In this document: one piece after another, positions 9,677-20,135 of the stretch | How the letters are laid out: each line of letters starts with the position of its first letter | Numbering within the stretch: position 1 is the first letter of the stretch | Assembly (NCBI RefSeq): GCF_019320115.1 | Contig: NC_089597.1 | Span: 120,469,656-120,533,655 of the forward strand | Length of the DNA: 64,000 bases | Direction of reading: 5' to 3' | DNA from: Miscanthus floridulus | Taxonomy: Eukaryota; Streptophyta; Magnoliopsida; Poales; Poaceae | Translations under genes and position numbers: made by a program | Notes under the pieces: model-generated | What the model was told of the DNA's origin: nothing | What the model saw: the letters and a program-made list of their open reading frames with translations, nothing else | Databases searched by the model: none

Positions 9677-12600
9677 TCAAGTGGGCACAACAGTGAACTT
9701 CTTCTTTATGTATGTCCCATGGTTATGATCGCGTCGTAACCATGGAGTGTCCTTATCATTTACCAAGATGCTAGGGTCTTTGTTCACTTTGAAGGATAGA
9801 ATTCGGTCATACTTTTTATAATCTTCTGACATGTCTGACTTGTCCTCAATTCTCACGATGCCTCTTTTCCCTGAAAGAACTATGTAGCGCTTTAGCTCTT
9901 TGGTTAAGTCATTATCGTTTTTCCCTCTTTTTGGTTTGGTAGACATATCATTGACATAGAACAGCTGATTCACATCCTTGGCAAGGACGAATGGTTCATC
10001 TTTGTATCCAATATTACTAAGGTCTACTGTTGTCATTCCATACTCATTGTTTACTGTTACCCTGCCTCTGGTCACCTTGACCCATTGGCACTTGAACAAT
10101 GGGATCTTCAAAGTAGGTGCATATTCTAGTTCTCATATTTCATCTATGCAGCCATAATATGTCTGCTTATTCCCATTCGGGTCTGTGGCATCTATGCGGA
10201 CACAACTGTTTTGGTTGGTACTCCTTTTATCTTAAGCTACCGTGTAGAATATGTTCCCATTTATCTCGTACCCTTTGTATGTTACGATATGCCATGATGG
10301 TTGCATAGCCAATAAATAAGTTGCTCATGGATGCTCTCATCACCTTGACATTTTTTTCGCAACCAACCGCCGAAAGTTTCCATGTGCTTACGCATAATCC
10401 AAGCTTTAGTCTTCCCTGGAAACTCGGATCGTAAGAGATCCTTGTGTGTCTCAATATACGGATCTACCAAAGAGGAGTTCTATAGAACTGTGTAGTGCAC
10501 TTTATTGAAATAATCATCCTCCATACCAATATATGTTTTCCTCCCAAGTGTCCCCTTTCCACTTAGTCTCCCCTTATGTCTCGATTCAGGAACACCAATC
10601 GAGTCAAGGTCGGGAATAAAGTCAACACAGAACTCAATGACCTCTTCTGTTCCTTCTGGGCGAGCACGGGTGTGAACATATTTCTTCAGGACTCCCATGA
10701 ATCTCTCTAAGGGGAACATGTTGTGTAGGAACACAGGACCAAGAATAAAAATCTCCTTGACTAGGTGAACTAGGAGGTGTGTCATGATATCAAAGAAGGA
10801 AGGAGGGAACACCAACTCAAAGCTAACGAGACATTGAACCATATCATTCTGTAGTTTAGCTAGATCAGTTAGATCAAGTGCCTTCTGAGAAATTGCATTG
10901 AGGAATGCACATAGCTTCACGGTGGCTAGACGTACATTTGGAGGTAAAATTCCTCTTAATGCAACTAGAAGTAATTGCGTCATGAGAACGTGATAGTCAT
11001 GGGACTTTAAGTTACAGAATTTCTTCTCTGGCACATTTATAATACCCTTTATATTCGAGGAGAATCTAGATGGTACCTTGATGTTTAAGCATTCAAACAT
11101 GATTTTCTTCTCCTCTTTGCTTAGAGTATAGCTGGTAGGACGTAAGTAATGGCGTCCATCATCTGTCTTCTCTGGATGCAGGTTGTCTCTTTCTCTCAAA
11201 CAACGCAGGTCCTATCGTGCTTTAAATGTGTCCTTAGGCTTTCCATACACACCCATGAAGCCTAGCAGGTTCACACAAAGATTCTTCGTCAGGTGCATCA
11301 CGTCGATCAAGCTATGGACCTCTAGGACTTGCTAATAGGGTAGGTCCCAAAATATGGACTTCTTCTTCCACATGGGTGTGTGACCATTAGCGTTGTTCGG
11401 AACAGGTTGGCTGCCATGTCCTTTTCCAAAGACGACTTTCACATCATTGACCATATCGAGTACATCCTCACCGGTTCGGTTGCGAGGCTTGGTCAGGTGG
11501 TTTGCCTTCCCTTTAAAATGCTTGCCTTTCTTTCTTACGGGGTGATTTGTAGGAAGAAATCGACGATGGCTAAGGTACCCGACCTTTCGACATTTTTTCA
11601 AGAATACACCTCTAATATCACTGAAGCAGTGTGTGCATGCATTATATCTCTTGTTTGACTATCCTAGAAGATTACTTAGAGTAGGCCAATCATTGATTGT
11701 TACGAACAACAATGCTCGCAGATCAAAGTGTTCCTGTTTATACTCATCCCACACACGTACACCTTCTTTATTCCACAAAATGAGAAGTTCATCAATAAGT
11801 GGTCTCAGGTACACATCGATGTCATTGCCAGGTTGCTTCGGGCCTTGGATGAGCACATGCATCATAATGAACTTCCGCTTCATGCATAACCAAGGAGGAA
11901 GGTTGTAGATACTTAGAGTAACAGGCCAAGTGCTATGACTACTGTTCTGCTCTCCAAAAGGATTGATACCATCTATACTTAAAGCAAACCTTAAGTTTTT
12001 TGCATTATTTGCAAACTCTAGGAATTCTCTGTCGATTGCTCTCCACTGGGACCCATCAGCAGGGTGTCTCAACATATTGTCTACCTTATGGTCTTCTTTG
12101 TGCCACCGCAACAATTTTGCATGTTCTTTGTTTTTGAATAGACGTTTCAAGCGTGGTATTATAGGAGCATACCATATAACCTTGGTAGAGATTTTCTTCC
12201 GCGGACGTTCGCCCTCAACATCACCAGGGTCATCTCGCCTGATCTTATACCACGATGCATGGCATACCGGGCATGCATCCAATTTCTCGTACTCTTTGCC
12301 ATGGTACAGGATGCAGTCATTAGGACATGCATGCATCCTCTCGATTTCTAGCCCCATAGAACATACAACTTGTTTTGCTTCATAGGTAGTGGCGGGTAAT
12401 TCATTGTCCTTCGGAAGCATCTTCTTTTAGATTTTTAGTAACTCTCTAAATCCCTTGTCAGATACACCATTCTTTGCCTTCCATTGCAGCAATTCTAATG
12501 TGGTTCCCAACTTTTTCTGCCCTGTATCACAAGTTGGGTACAGCAATTTCTTGTGATCTTCTAGCATCCGCTCAAACTTGATCTTCTCATTTTCACTTTC

Positions 12601-13008
12601 ATATTCTCTTTGTGTGTCACAAATGACCTGACAAAGATCATCAGCAGGCTCATCTTCTGCGGCTACCTCTTCTTCAGCTTCTCTCATTGCAGTATCATTG
12701 AAGCACGCACCATCGGGAATAATATCATTGTCGTCCCATTGTTCTTCTTCACCTTCTTCCATTACAACGCCGGTTTCTCCGTGCTTCGTCCAATAAATAT
12801 AGTTTGGCATGAAACTCGACTTAAACAAGTGTGAATGAAGAGTCCTTGAGCAAGGATATTCCACCGTATTCTTACATATGGCACATGGGCAACACATGAA
12901 ACCGTCGCGTTTGTTTGCCTCGGCCGCACGTAACAAAGAATGCACGCCGTCAATGAACTCTTGGTAGCGGCGATCAACATTGTACATCCAATGCCGGCTC
13001 ATCTGCAT
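9677..13008 (-). pseudogene. CACTA 1 TNP2-type transposase
   Basis: ATG at 13008. Essentially one long frame runs from 13008 to about 10282, interrupted only by stops (near 12427 TAA, 11659, 11332, 11200 and 10480), then shifts frame for the last part ending at 9677. Domains in order: transposase-associated zinc-binding N-terminus (CCPCAICKN and a following HL; residues 45-90), acidic linker, TNP2/Transposase_21 core (HACPNDCILYHG, CPVCHASWYK, SIDGINPFGEQNSSHSTWPV; 11659-12420), DUF4218-type region (LVHLVKEIFILGPV.....MFPLERFMGVLKKYVHTRA.PEG; 10480-11199) and DUF4216-type C-terminus (NIGYKDEPFVLAKDVNQLFYV; 9677-10111). The total of about 1,110 codons is normal for the family. It would cut and paste the element by acting at the CACTA termini. 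It is inactive as read. Confidence 0.88.
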
Positions 13009-13054
13009 TACATGACATAAATACCATATTAAAACCTAGATCATAATTAATTAT

Positions 13055-13626
13055 TTATACAACATGCGTGCCACCACAAAAGGTACAAATTTTTGAAAGC
13101 TTCGCTACAATGTAGACAATCCCAACTACCACTAAAAGAACTAAAGCTAAAATACATTTCAGGAGCACAAGGATTTCGCGACCAATCTCAACTAAAACAG
13201 ACAGATCCCCTGATTGTGCAACATCTTTGGGCTTCTTCGGCTAGATCACTGCCTCATTAGCCGCCGTATTTGCCTGTTGTGCAAGATATTTTTGCACGAG
13301 TTCAACATACTCTTCCTCCCAGTAGAAGCCTGAACATCGTCCACGGCCATCCCACTGAAATTAAAACAAAAAATTAGAACTTTAATCACAACTATCATGA
13401 AAATAGGTATAAACTAACCATAATCATTAAATAAGATAAAATAACTCACATTGCAATCCGGACACTTGTAGAAGATACGATCCTTGTTGGGACACTCCTT
13501 CTTCACTCGGTACTCCATCACAATCTTCGTCTCATCACGACACTTGCTGCATGGAATGAGAGGAAGGCCCGGCCTAAGTCGCTTTGGAAACCCATGAGAG
13601 GCCGAGGACCCGGAAGCAGTTGCCAT
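13055..13626 (-). pseudogene. GRF-type zinc-finger membrane protein ORF in CACTA 1
   Basis: Two exons: 13626-13450 and 13354-13055. The intron (13449-13355) has GT at its start (GTGAGTTA) and ends TTTCAG. The start is MATASGSSASHGFPKRLRPG. A zinc-finger-like block follows with CSKC, CPDC across the splice and WDGRGRCSGFYWEEEY, as in GRF zinc fingers. A C-terminal hydrophobic stretch (ILVLLKCILALVLLVVVGIV) is a likely membrane helix. One in-frame TAG sits in exon 2, where the context suggests a former CAG. The stop at 13055 lies 47 bp from the transposase ATG (13008), so both could share a transcript. The role in transposition is unknown. GRF-like ORFs of this kind are common in grass genomes, and they may be element genes rather than host genes. 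Confidence 0.68.
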
Positions 13627-13648
13627 CTACTCTCTATACTTATTTTTT

Positions 13649-15277
13649 AATACACTATAAATTTCTCATTTTATAAACAAATAAAATTAAGAAACTATAA
13701 AATTATCTATATCTCTAAACAATGATATTTTTAATGGTCATTGTGTTCTCGTCTTTTACTACGGCAGGTAAGTAATTCACATGATATTTCCGTAAATTAA
13801 CAGAAGAATGGGAGTGTACACACATAACAATCGATTATCGTTTATATTTATATATATACTATGTTTGGGTACGGTGATTGACAGACTACTACGATGATAT
13901 CGGGACGTGTGAATAAATAACCATCCGTACTAGTTGACCTTGCTTATGTGATCATCTCGGCGAGCATTTCTTCACCGGACGGCACCGTACTTGGCCACGG
14001 AAGAGCTCCGATTCTATGAGCAAGGGAACACGGTCTTCCACGACCGTTGCCGCTCTCCCTCATAGAATCAAAGCTCCTCCTTGACGTCCGTTACCGCTCG
14101 GCAGAGAACATGCTCGCCGAAATGAACACGGTCCGCTAGTTCAACTAGCTACTTTAACCTTCCTTCATGTAAATATGCAAGCTTGAAGTGATTTTGAGCT
14201 CAAATTGCTTACAAATGAAAAAACCCACAATAAAGAACCATATATATATATAGAGAATAAAATGGGATAAGACAATGATGAAACATGAGAGTATGAAGTT
14301 GGTAACCTTTAGAACCGAAGAATCGAAGAAATCGATGGAGGAATCGAAGAATGGATGGAAAAAGAGCAAGAACACTGCTTAAATTTGAACTTAAGCTCTT
14401 GGGCTGGCTCGGGGAGGAAGAAGACGGCCAGCAGGATTTATAGCTCAAAAACATGTTTTAATAAATAACCATCCGTACTAGTTGACCTTGCTTACGTGAT
14501 CATCTCGGCGAGCATTTCTCCACCGGACGACACCGTACTTGGTCAAGAAAGAGCTCCGATTCTACGAGGAAGGGAACACGGTCTTCCACGACCGTTATCG
14601 CTCTCCCTCGTAGAATCAAAGCTCCTCCTTAATGTCCGTTGCCACTCGGCAGAGAACATGCTTGCCGAGCTGAACATGGTCCGCAAGTTCAACTAGTACG
14701 GATTTTCTATAATTTTCTAACTATTTTCTAAGTTTTTCATTTCATAAAAAGTTAAAATAAAATGTTTAGTCGCGGAGTCCATAGAAATGACCATATTTTG
14801 ACCTAGCAACGCATTGTCAATTGTCATTGCGTTGCATTGCACCCCGGACCAGACTCCGGACAATAAAATACTATGGTCGATCGATGCCATTATTTGTCAT
14901 ACAGTCACACGGCGACGGCCGACAGACCCGTTCAACCACCAAATCTGTCAGGCCCGGCTGTTCGGGCGTATCGTCAAAAGAGAACGGATTTGCTTCCTAT
15001 TGCACGGCCTTGCATTGCATCTGTCATACCAGTCGGAGGCACTAGTCCCTATACTCATTTTTTAATACACTATAAATTTCTCATTTTATAAACAAATAAA
15101 ATTAAAAAACTCTAAAATTCTCTATATCTCTAAACAATGAAGTGTGCTATGCATGCTACAAATGAACGGTGAATACTAGTTTTTAATAGCTACTTTAACC
15201 TTCCTTCATGTAAATATGCAAGCTTGAAGTGATTTTGAGCTCAAATTGCTTACAAATGAAAAAACCACAATAAAGAA

Positions 15278-15330
<53 letters not shown>

Positions 15331-15480
15331 ACAAAATGAGATAAGACAATGGTGAAAAATGAGAGTATGAGATTGGTAACCTTTACAACTGAAGAATCGA
15401 TGGAAGAAATCGACGGAGGAATCAAAGAATGGATGAAGGAACAATGGAGGGAGGAAGCAAGAACACTAGTGCAGTGAGCT
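13649..15480. repeat. Serially duplicated 5' region of CACTA 1
   Basis: Three blocks recur in direct orientation. W: 13649-13727 and 15063-15140 (AAATTTCTCATTTTATAAAC). X: 13913-14146 and 14461-14696 (CCATCCGTACTAGTTGACCT, TCGGCGAGCATTTCT). Y: about 14147-14432 and 15187-15480 (CTACTTTAACCTTCCTTCAT to the GAGGAAGAAG..ACGGCC leader). Y is the presumed 5' leader next to the promoter, so the copy at 14147 lies inside the first intron or leader. A unique stretch of about 270 bp (14790-15055) lies between. No gene was recognised. Confidence 0.82.
15281..15326. repeat. (TA)n microsatellite
   Basis: About 23 TA units inside block Y copy 2. The first Y copy has only about 5 units at the same place (14241-14252), a direct length difference between duplicates. 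Confidence 0.95.
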
Positions 15481-15524
15481 TCAAAATATGCTGAGCTCGG
15501 ACTCGGGGAGGAAGAAGGAGACGG

Positions 15525-15537
15525 CCGATATATAAAG
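15525..15537 (-). promoter_or_regulatory. TATA-like box of CACTA 1 5' promoter
   Basis: The minus strand reads CCCCTTTATATATCGGCC immediately inside the subterminal repeats, followed by a GA/CT-rich leader. Position and spacing match the TATA-like motif at CACTA 2 (60124-60134). The box is inferred from sequence only. Confidence 0.5.
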
Positions 15538-15540
15538 GGG

Positions 15541-15864
15541 GACCTTTAGTCCCGGTTGGTGGCTCCAACCGGGACTAAAGGTTCCTCCCAACGGCTCCTG
15601 CGCCAGACAGAGGTGGCAGGGACCTTTAGTCCTGGTTGGAGCCACCAACCGGGAGTAAAAATCTACCTTTAGTCCCGGTTGGTGGCTCCAACCGGGACTA
15701 AAGGTCCTTGCCACCTCTGTCTGGCGCAGTAGCCGTTGGGAGGGACCTTTAATCCTGATTGGAGCCACCAACCGGGACTAAAGGTATCTCTAGCTTCAGG
15801 CGCAAAAAATATCGAGACTAGAGCCTATTTTAATCGAGGCTCAAAGGTCTGTTATCTACTAGTG
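15541..15864 (-). repeat. 5' terminus and subterminal repeats of CACTA 1
   Basis: Four near-perfect 39-bp palindromic units (15543-15581, 15622-15660, 15666-15704, 15746-15784), each CCTTTAGTCCCGGTTGG..CCAACCGGGACTAAAGG or its inverse. The spacers between units 1-2 and 3-4 are also mutually inverted (CTGCGCCAGACAGAGGTGGC and its complement), so the whole 15540-15788 forms one large hairpin. The terminus CACTAGTAG ends at 15864. Confidence 0.88.
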
Positions 15865-16796
15865 GCGTGTGCATTGGTGCATGCATGCTATTGTTCATGG
15901 TATGGTGGCGTGTCTTTATATTCACGTCGTGATCATTCTCGACGACGCGTCCGACTGGAGATTGGCAGATGGCAGACATTCTTGCCTGAATGGTTCACCT
16001 GGCGGGCATGTGTATATGGAAGGCCCCTTCCCAGTTCCATGGCAGCCAGTATGGCAGCACGTACTGTCATTCCATAATCAATAACAACAACACGCGTCAA
16101 GGTTGGAATTTGTGGGCGAGCATGATTCGCAATCTTGCATTGATACGTCATTCTTCACGTACGACCATGTATTTTTTAGTGGGGAATTATATTTTTAAGT
16201 TGAGGTTTATCTCCTTTTGTTGCTCAAAGTATTGGGGAAATTAAATTACAATGATAGCCAAGGGATTGGATTTTTTTCTCCGTTTCAAGAGTTCAAGGTG
16301 AATGGGTTTCCACCTTGGAGATTATGGGACGGCGTCTTTCAATGAGACTCTGGTACGGTTCCACTATTAGGGCATGTGTAACATATGGGCATGTTTGGGA
16401 CCGCGTATCTTGCGGTGGCGGTCCAGAGAAGCAGAGAATCTCACGAATCACTGTGCGGTCCACTCGATTCTTGTTATCACTGCTCAGCCACCACAAAAAA
16501 AAATAAACTACAGACATAATTTTACGTATCACAGCTCTCTCACTGTCGTTCGTCTACTGCACCGCGTGGTGAGAGATCATGATTCCAAACAGGACCTATG
16601 CCTTAAAAGAGGAATTTTTTTTGGCTCCTAGGCTCGGGTTTAACCGTTCCACCACAAAGAGGCTAAGAAAAGATTCCTAGCATCGAATCAAGTTGAGATA
16701 CCAGATCTAACTGAATGAGAAACTAAACATGCCCACTTGTCATCTATCACCATCAGCACATAGGAAATAGAGCGAGAAACTGGTAGAGGATGATGC
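15865..16796. other. Intergenic, no gene seen
   Basis: Mixed-composition sequence between CACTA 1 and an hAT MITE. Frames on both strands are under 115 codons and mutually overlapping, with no recognisable protein. CAAACAGGACC (16586) resembles MITE-end sequence but has no partner that could be paired. Confidence 0.5.
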
Positions 16797-16804
16797 AGTG
16801 CAGT

Positions 16805-17289
16805 TAAGGTTGAAAACGAACAAAAATAATCTCGTTCCGTTTCTACTTTGCTCCGCGGAGACGGTTTTTTCTGCTTGTTTCCGCAAGATCCCGTTTTCAT
16901 CCAGAATTTACCCGTATTTGTTCCGTTTTCATCCTGTTTTCAATTTATGTAAGATTGTCTAGAAATTGATATGTTCATAAACCTACTAATCACCAATTAT
17001 GCATGTTAACATGTTAACACATGGCATGTTAGTGAGTATTGGACCCGATAACTTCGTACGTGTATATTATTTTGTGACTTTGTTCATGTATACTCGAGAA
17101 TATTTGATCATGTTATTCTACCTTAATTTTTTGGCTTTGCGTCCGTATTTATTTGTTTCCGTATTTCCGTATATCCCCATCCGTTTTAAATCTGTTTTTC
17201 GCCCGAACCCGATCCCGTTTCTACTAAAAATATAGAAACAGAAACAGGAGAGGAGTTTTTCCACCCGTTTCCGCCCGTTTTCATCCCTA
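16805..17289. mobile_element. Non-autonomous hAT element (MITE), 485 bp
   Basis: The ends are TAAGGTTGAAAACG (16805) and, reverse-complemented from 17289, TAGGGATGAAAACGG. Both are followed by GTTTCCG/CGGAAAC-rich subterminal sequence. An exact 8-bp duplication AGTGCAGT flanks it (16797-16804 and 17290-17297), as expected for hAT insertion. It encodes no transposase. Subterminal CCGTTTC/CCCGTTTTC motifs repeat several times on both sides. Confidence 0.88.
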
Positions 17290-17297
17290 AGTGCAGT

Positions 17298-17910
17298 TTG
17301 CTTTCTTTGATTGTTGGTTGTGTTGTAGGACCCACTTAGGGGGAAGACGTATAGCTCCATGGATGATATGGCATTCCATGAAAAAGCTAGCACCATGCCC
17401 TTAGGATACGATGTTGGGTGAGGGTAGGGATTGAGGTTGTTGGTTGCGTGGCACCTTCGATTGCGCTCTTCTTCCCCGAACTTGGCAAAATGTGAAGAGA
17501 GAGGTGTCAACGTGGTTTCCGGAATGAAATGCTTAAGGAGCAAAAAGTTTGAGTTGTACACGTACATATGAATTATGCAATGCTTGAATAAACGTTGAGC
17601 AACAAATAAATTTAAATTATAATAACTAGAGAAAATATCTTTAAAATTTTTTGTTAATCAAAAGGTATTCGTTAATAACCTACAGCGTAGAGACATCAAA
17701 TGCCTGCTATATTAAAGGAAAGTTTGGCATACCACCAGCCCTAGATATCCATGAATGATTTGATGTTATAGTCATAAGATAGAATAAAGTATGCTATAAA
17801 AATAGATTAACTAAATATCTTCGGTATGCCACAGCTCTAGCTCCAAGAATTTTTGGAGCTAGACCAGCTCTAGAATTCTTAGGCCTTTGTTAGATTGATA
17901 GGAAAACTAC
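17298..17910. other. Intergenic, no gene seen
   Basis: AT-rich from 17580 on. A frame at 17118-17567 overlaps the hAT element and is not supported. Two CTAGAGCTGG/AGCTCTAG palindromic stretches occur near 17830-17880. Confidence 0.45.
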
Positions 17911-17913
17911 TTA

Positions 17914-18024
17914 GGCCTCGTTCGTTTACCACAATTTCTGGCCTACCGTTTCTTCAATATTTTCTATAGCGCCGGAACCATTCCTGGCCAGGAACGTCCA
18001 GAAACGGCATAACCGAACAGAGCC
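17914..18024. mobile_element. Tourist-like MITE, 111 bp
   Basis: The inverted ends GGCCTCGTTCGTTTACC and (reverse-complemented) GGCTCTGTTCGGTTATGCC are flanked by TTA on both sides (17911-17913 and 18025-18027). That is the target duplication of PIF/Harbinger-type MITEs. It lies at the 3' end of gene copy 2, and the right TTA supplies that gene's TAA stop on the minus strand. Confidence 0.72.
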
Positions 18025-19215
18025 TTACGCTGATTGATTCTCTAGCTCTAGCTCCTGGAATACGTTCAGTGTTGGTTCTACTACGCTGACACGAATTTTT
18101 CTTTTCATATCTAATCGCTTCCTTTTCATATCGAGCGGACTCTGCTTCCTGAACGCTCGAGAGCCGCTTCTTGGGATCTCCACAGTGATGAAATGGCGAT
18201 TGATCATCTCCTCGTCCCCATCGAATGTTTTCAGAAACTCCAACTCGTCCGAGCTGCTCATCGGCTCGCCACGGCAACCTGCACGTACGAAATTAATGGA
18301 GAGCCAACGCATTAGACTATAGACGTCGCATTGCATTGCATGGCATCCCACCAATCACCAGCCGACGGTGCTGGGTGGCTAGCAGAGAGACCTACCGTGG
18401 CCGTGATGCGGTGACTCCTCGCCGTGCGCGACGGCGGCGGTCGCGGCGAGCGAACCGTCCCGGTACCAGCTTGGCGAGGACGAGCATGGCGACTCCTTGA
18501 ATCGCTTCGCCATCGTCTGCACCCGGATGGGCCAGCCGGCGTCCTGGTCGCGGCGAGAACGCGTCGGCGAGGGCCGCGAGTCCCTGCTCCTGCAGTCGTC
18601 GCAGTGCTGCTCAGCGGCGCTTGCGATGATCTTCACCTCTTGTCTGTCTCTGTCGTCGAGGAGCCAGTCGTCAAGGCTAGGCGAGGGAGACGGCGGCGGG
18701 GGCATCGACGACCGCCGGAGCGTGTCCTTGCAGTACGAGATGGCGCGGGCCACGGCCTCGGCCCTCTCGCGGGCTGTGTCGTCATCAACAGCGGCCATGG
18801 ATGACGTCAGCGACCCCTTACCGACGCTCCTGTGCTTCGCCCTTAGTCTCCTGAAAATGTTTCTCAGGTACCTCCTCCCAATTCCCAACCACGTCTCCCT
18901 TGATCTTGGGCGCCATGATCGCCGCAGCCTGCTCCTCCTGCTGCTGGTGCAGCTTCGCGGGCGCTCGCGCGCGGGAGCCCAGGAGCTGCTGCCTCCTCCC
19001 GGCCGCGCCGCCGCTGCCAGCGCCGAAGCACAGCGGTGTTGCGGAGGGGCTCTCCTGCCGGGATCGGGACCGGGACTTAAAGAAGCCGGGGTGGCCATCG
19101 CTCGACGACGAGGAGAGGGAGGAGCCCGATCCGGCCAAATTGACGCTGAACGACGGTGACGCTGAACGAGGACAGGGCGGAGAGGGAGGAGAGGGAGGAC
19201 CGGGACTTGATTCAT
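18025..19215 (-). CDS. Uncharacterised grass gene, copy 2 (best-preserved)
   Basis: Two-exon model on the minus strand: 19215-18396 and 18278-18025, with a 117-bp intron (donor GTAGGT, acceptor GTGCAG). It gives 357 codons in one frame. Conserved blocks shared with copies 1 and 3: RRYLRNIFRRLR, VDDDTARERAEAVARAI, YCKDTLRRSSMPPPPSPSPS, DRQEVKIIASAAEQHCDDC, and LEFLKTFDGDEEMINRHFIT. Unlike copies 1 and 3, which stop after IT(V)QI, it runs another 60 or so lysine/arginine-rich residues and ends at a TAA made by the Tourist-like MITE. Caveat: the serine-rich SSSSSSDGHPGFFKSR / LCFGAG block that copy 1 also keeps is in a different frame (near 18980-19138). The N-terminal part of this model may therefore be wrong, or a frameshift or missed intron exists near 18860-18900. 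Function unknown. Confidence 0.55.
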
Positions 19216-19534
19216 TTTTTATTTAAGCACCTTAATGTTAGTGCACCAATAGGAGAAATAAGTAGAATTGAGGTGGAATAGCAAGAATGGGATAGGTTTA
19301 GACGAGGTCTGGTTTATATATAGAGCAATAAGAGTTTTTTGTTACAATGTTGATAGCTGATCCCTTCTACAAGTAAGCCATTGCATATATATAGCAGTGC
19401 TCGAATACACTAGTCTAGAGAGCTAGTCGTTTCACACACGTGTGCTCTGGGCCCTCGGCCTGCTGGACCTCCTCAGTGGCGGCCCATCCGTTGCATCCTC
19501 GTCCTCTCCCGGTACAGTGGGGAGGAAGCCGGCT

Positions 19535-19640
19535 ATGGTACATTGTTTGTATAGTGTACATTTTATTGCATGTACAGTGTTTGCATAGTGTTTGTATAGT
19601 ATTTGTATAGTGTTTGTACAGTGTTTATATAGTGTACAGT
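19535..19640 (+). repeat. Short tandem repeat, TAGTGTTTGTA units
   Basis: About seven imperfect 10-12 bp units based on (T)AGTGTTTGTA and TAGTGTACA. A shorter echo lies near 19729-19770 with the same GTACATTTATTGCATGTAC module. The region is otherwise non-coding. Confidence 0.7.
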
Positions 19641-20135
19641 GTGCGCACAATGTTTTTCTCTCACAGCAAAACATCATCAGCCAGCTCATCAACCACAAAA
19701 ACCATCGGTCGAACAGCTCTTGTCCGTTATGTTTGCATAGTGTACATTTATTGCATGTACTGTTTGTCTAGCCCGATCGACCCTGGACCTTTTTATTATT
19801 CGCTTGAACTTATCAGATATAGTACAGTGTTTTTCTCTCATAACAAAACAGTATCAGCCGACTTATCAATCGCAAAACCACCAGCCGAACAGCTCCAGAC
19901 GCAAGCTCCTTTTTCTCAGCACCTCCGCTTGCTAGGGTTTGTAATTTCGCAGGTGGAACTTAGCTGTGTATCGCAGCGTAGCTTCAGTCATGAGATACGA
20001 GCTTCAGTCGGCTGTAATTGGGACCGGCAACGGCGAATAATGTCTTGTCTTCATATTTGTAAATCCACGCATGCCCGAGCTGTTCTGTGGCTGATAAGCC
20101 GACTGATATAGTTTTGTTGTGAGAAAAAAAAACAA
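19625..20135. repeat. MITE-derived inverted repeats
   Basis: The module ACAGTGTTTTTCTCTCA..CAAAACA.TATCAGCC..CAGCCGAACAGCTC occurs at about 19625-19705 and 19822-19895. It recurs reverse-complemented at about 20068-20135 (GAGCTGTTCTGTGGCTGATAAGCC, read as separate short motifs). A related end lies at 20970-21105. These look like ends of one hAT-type MITE family, but no target duplications could be paired. Confidence 0.5.

Larger units (their letters stand above)
3105..15864 (-). mobile_element. CACTA (En/Spm) element 1, decayed
   Basis: The 5' terminus (on the minus strand) starts CACTAGTAGATAACAG at 15864 and runs into subterminal repeats of the TTTAGTCCCGGTTGG / CCAACCGGGACTAAA type (15541-15790). 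The same repeat family, more degenerate, marks the other end (3105-3290). Between them lie, in order of transcription, a GRF-like ORF, a TNP2-type transposase gene and a Ptta/C48-protease gene, the usual gene content of large grass CACTA elements. The far CACTA terminus was not found, so the left boundary and target duplication are unresolved. All genes carry stops. Element 2 at 35696-60450 has the same gene order and orientation. Confidence 0.85.
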
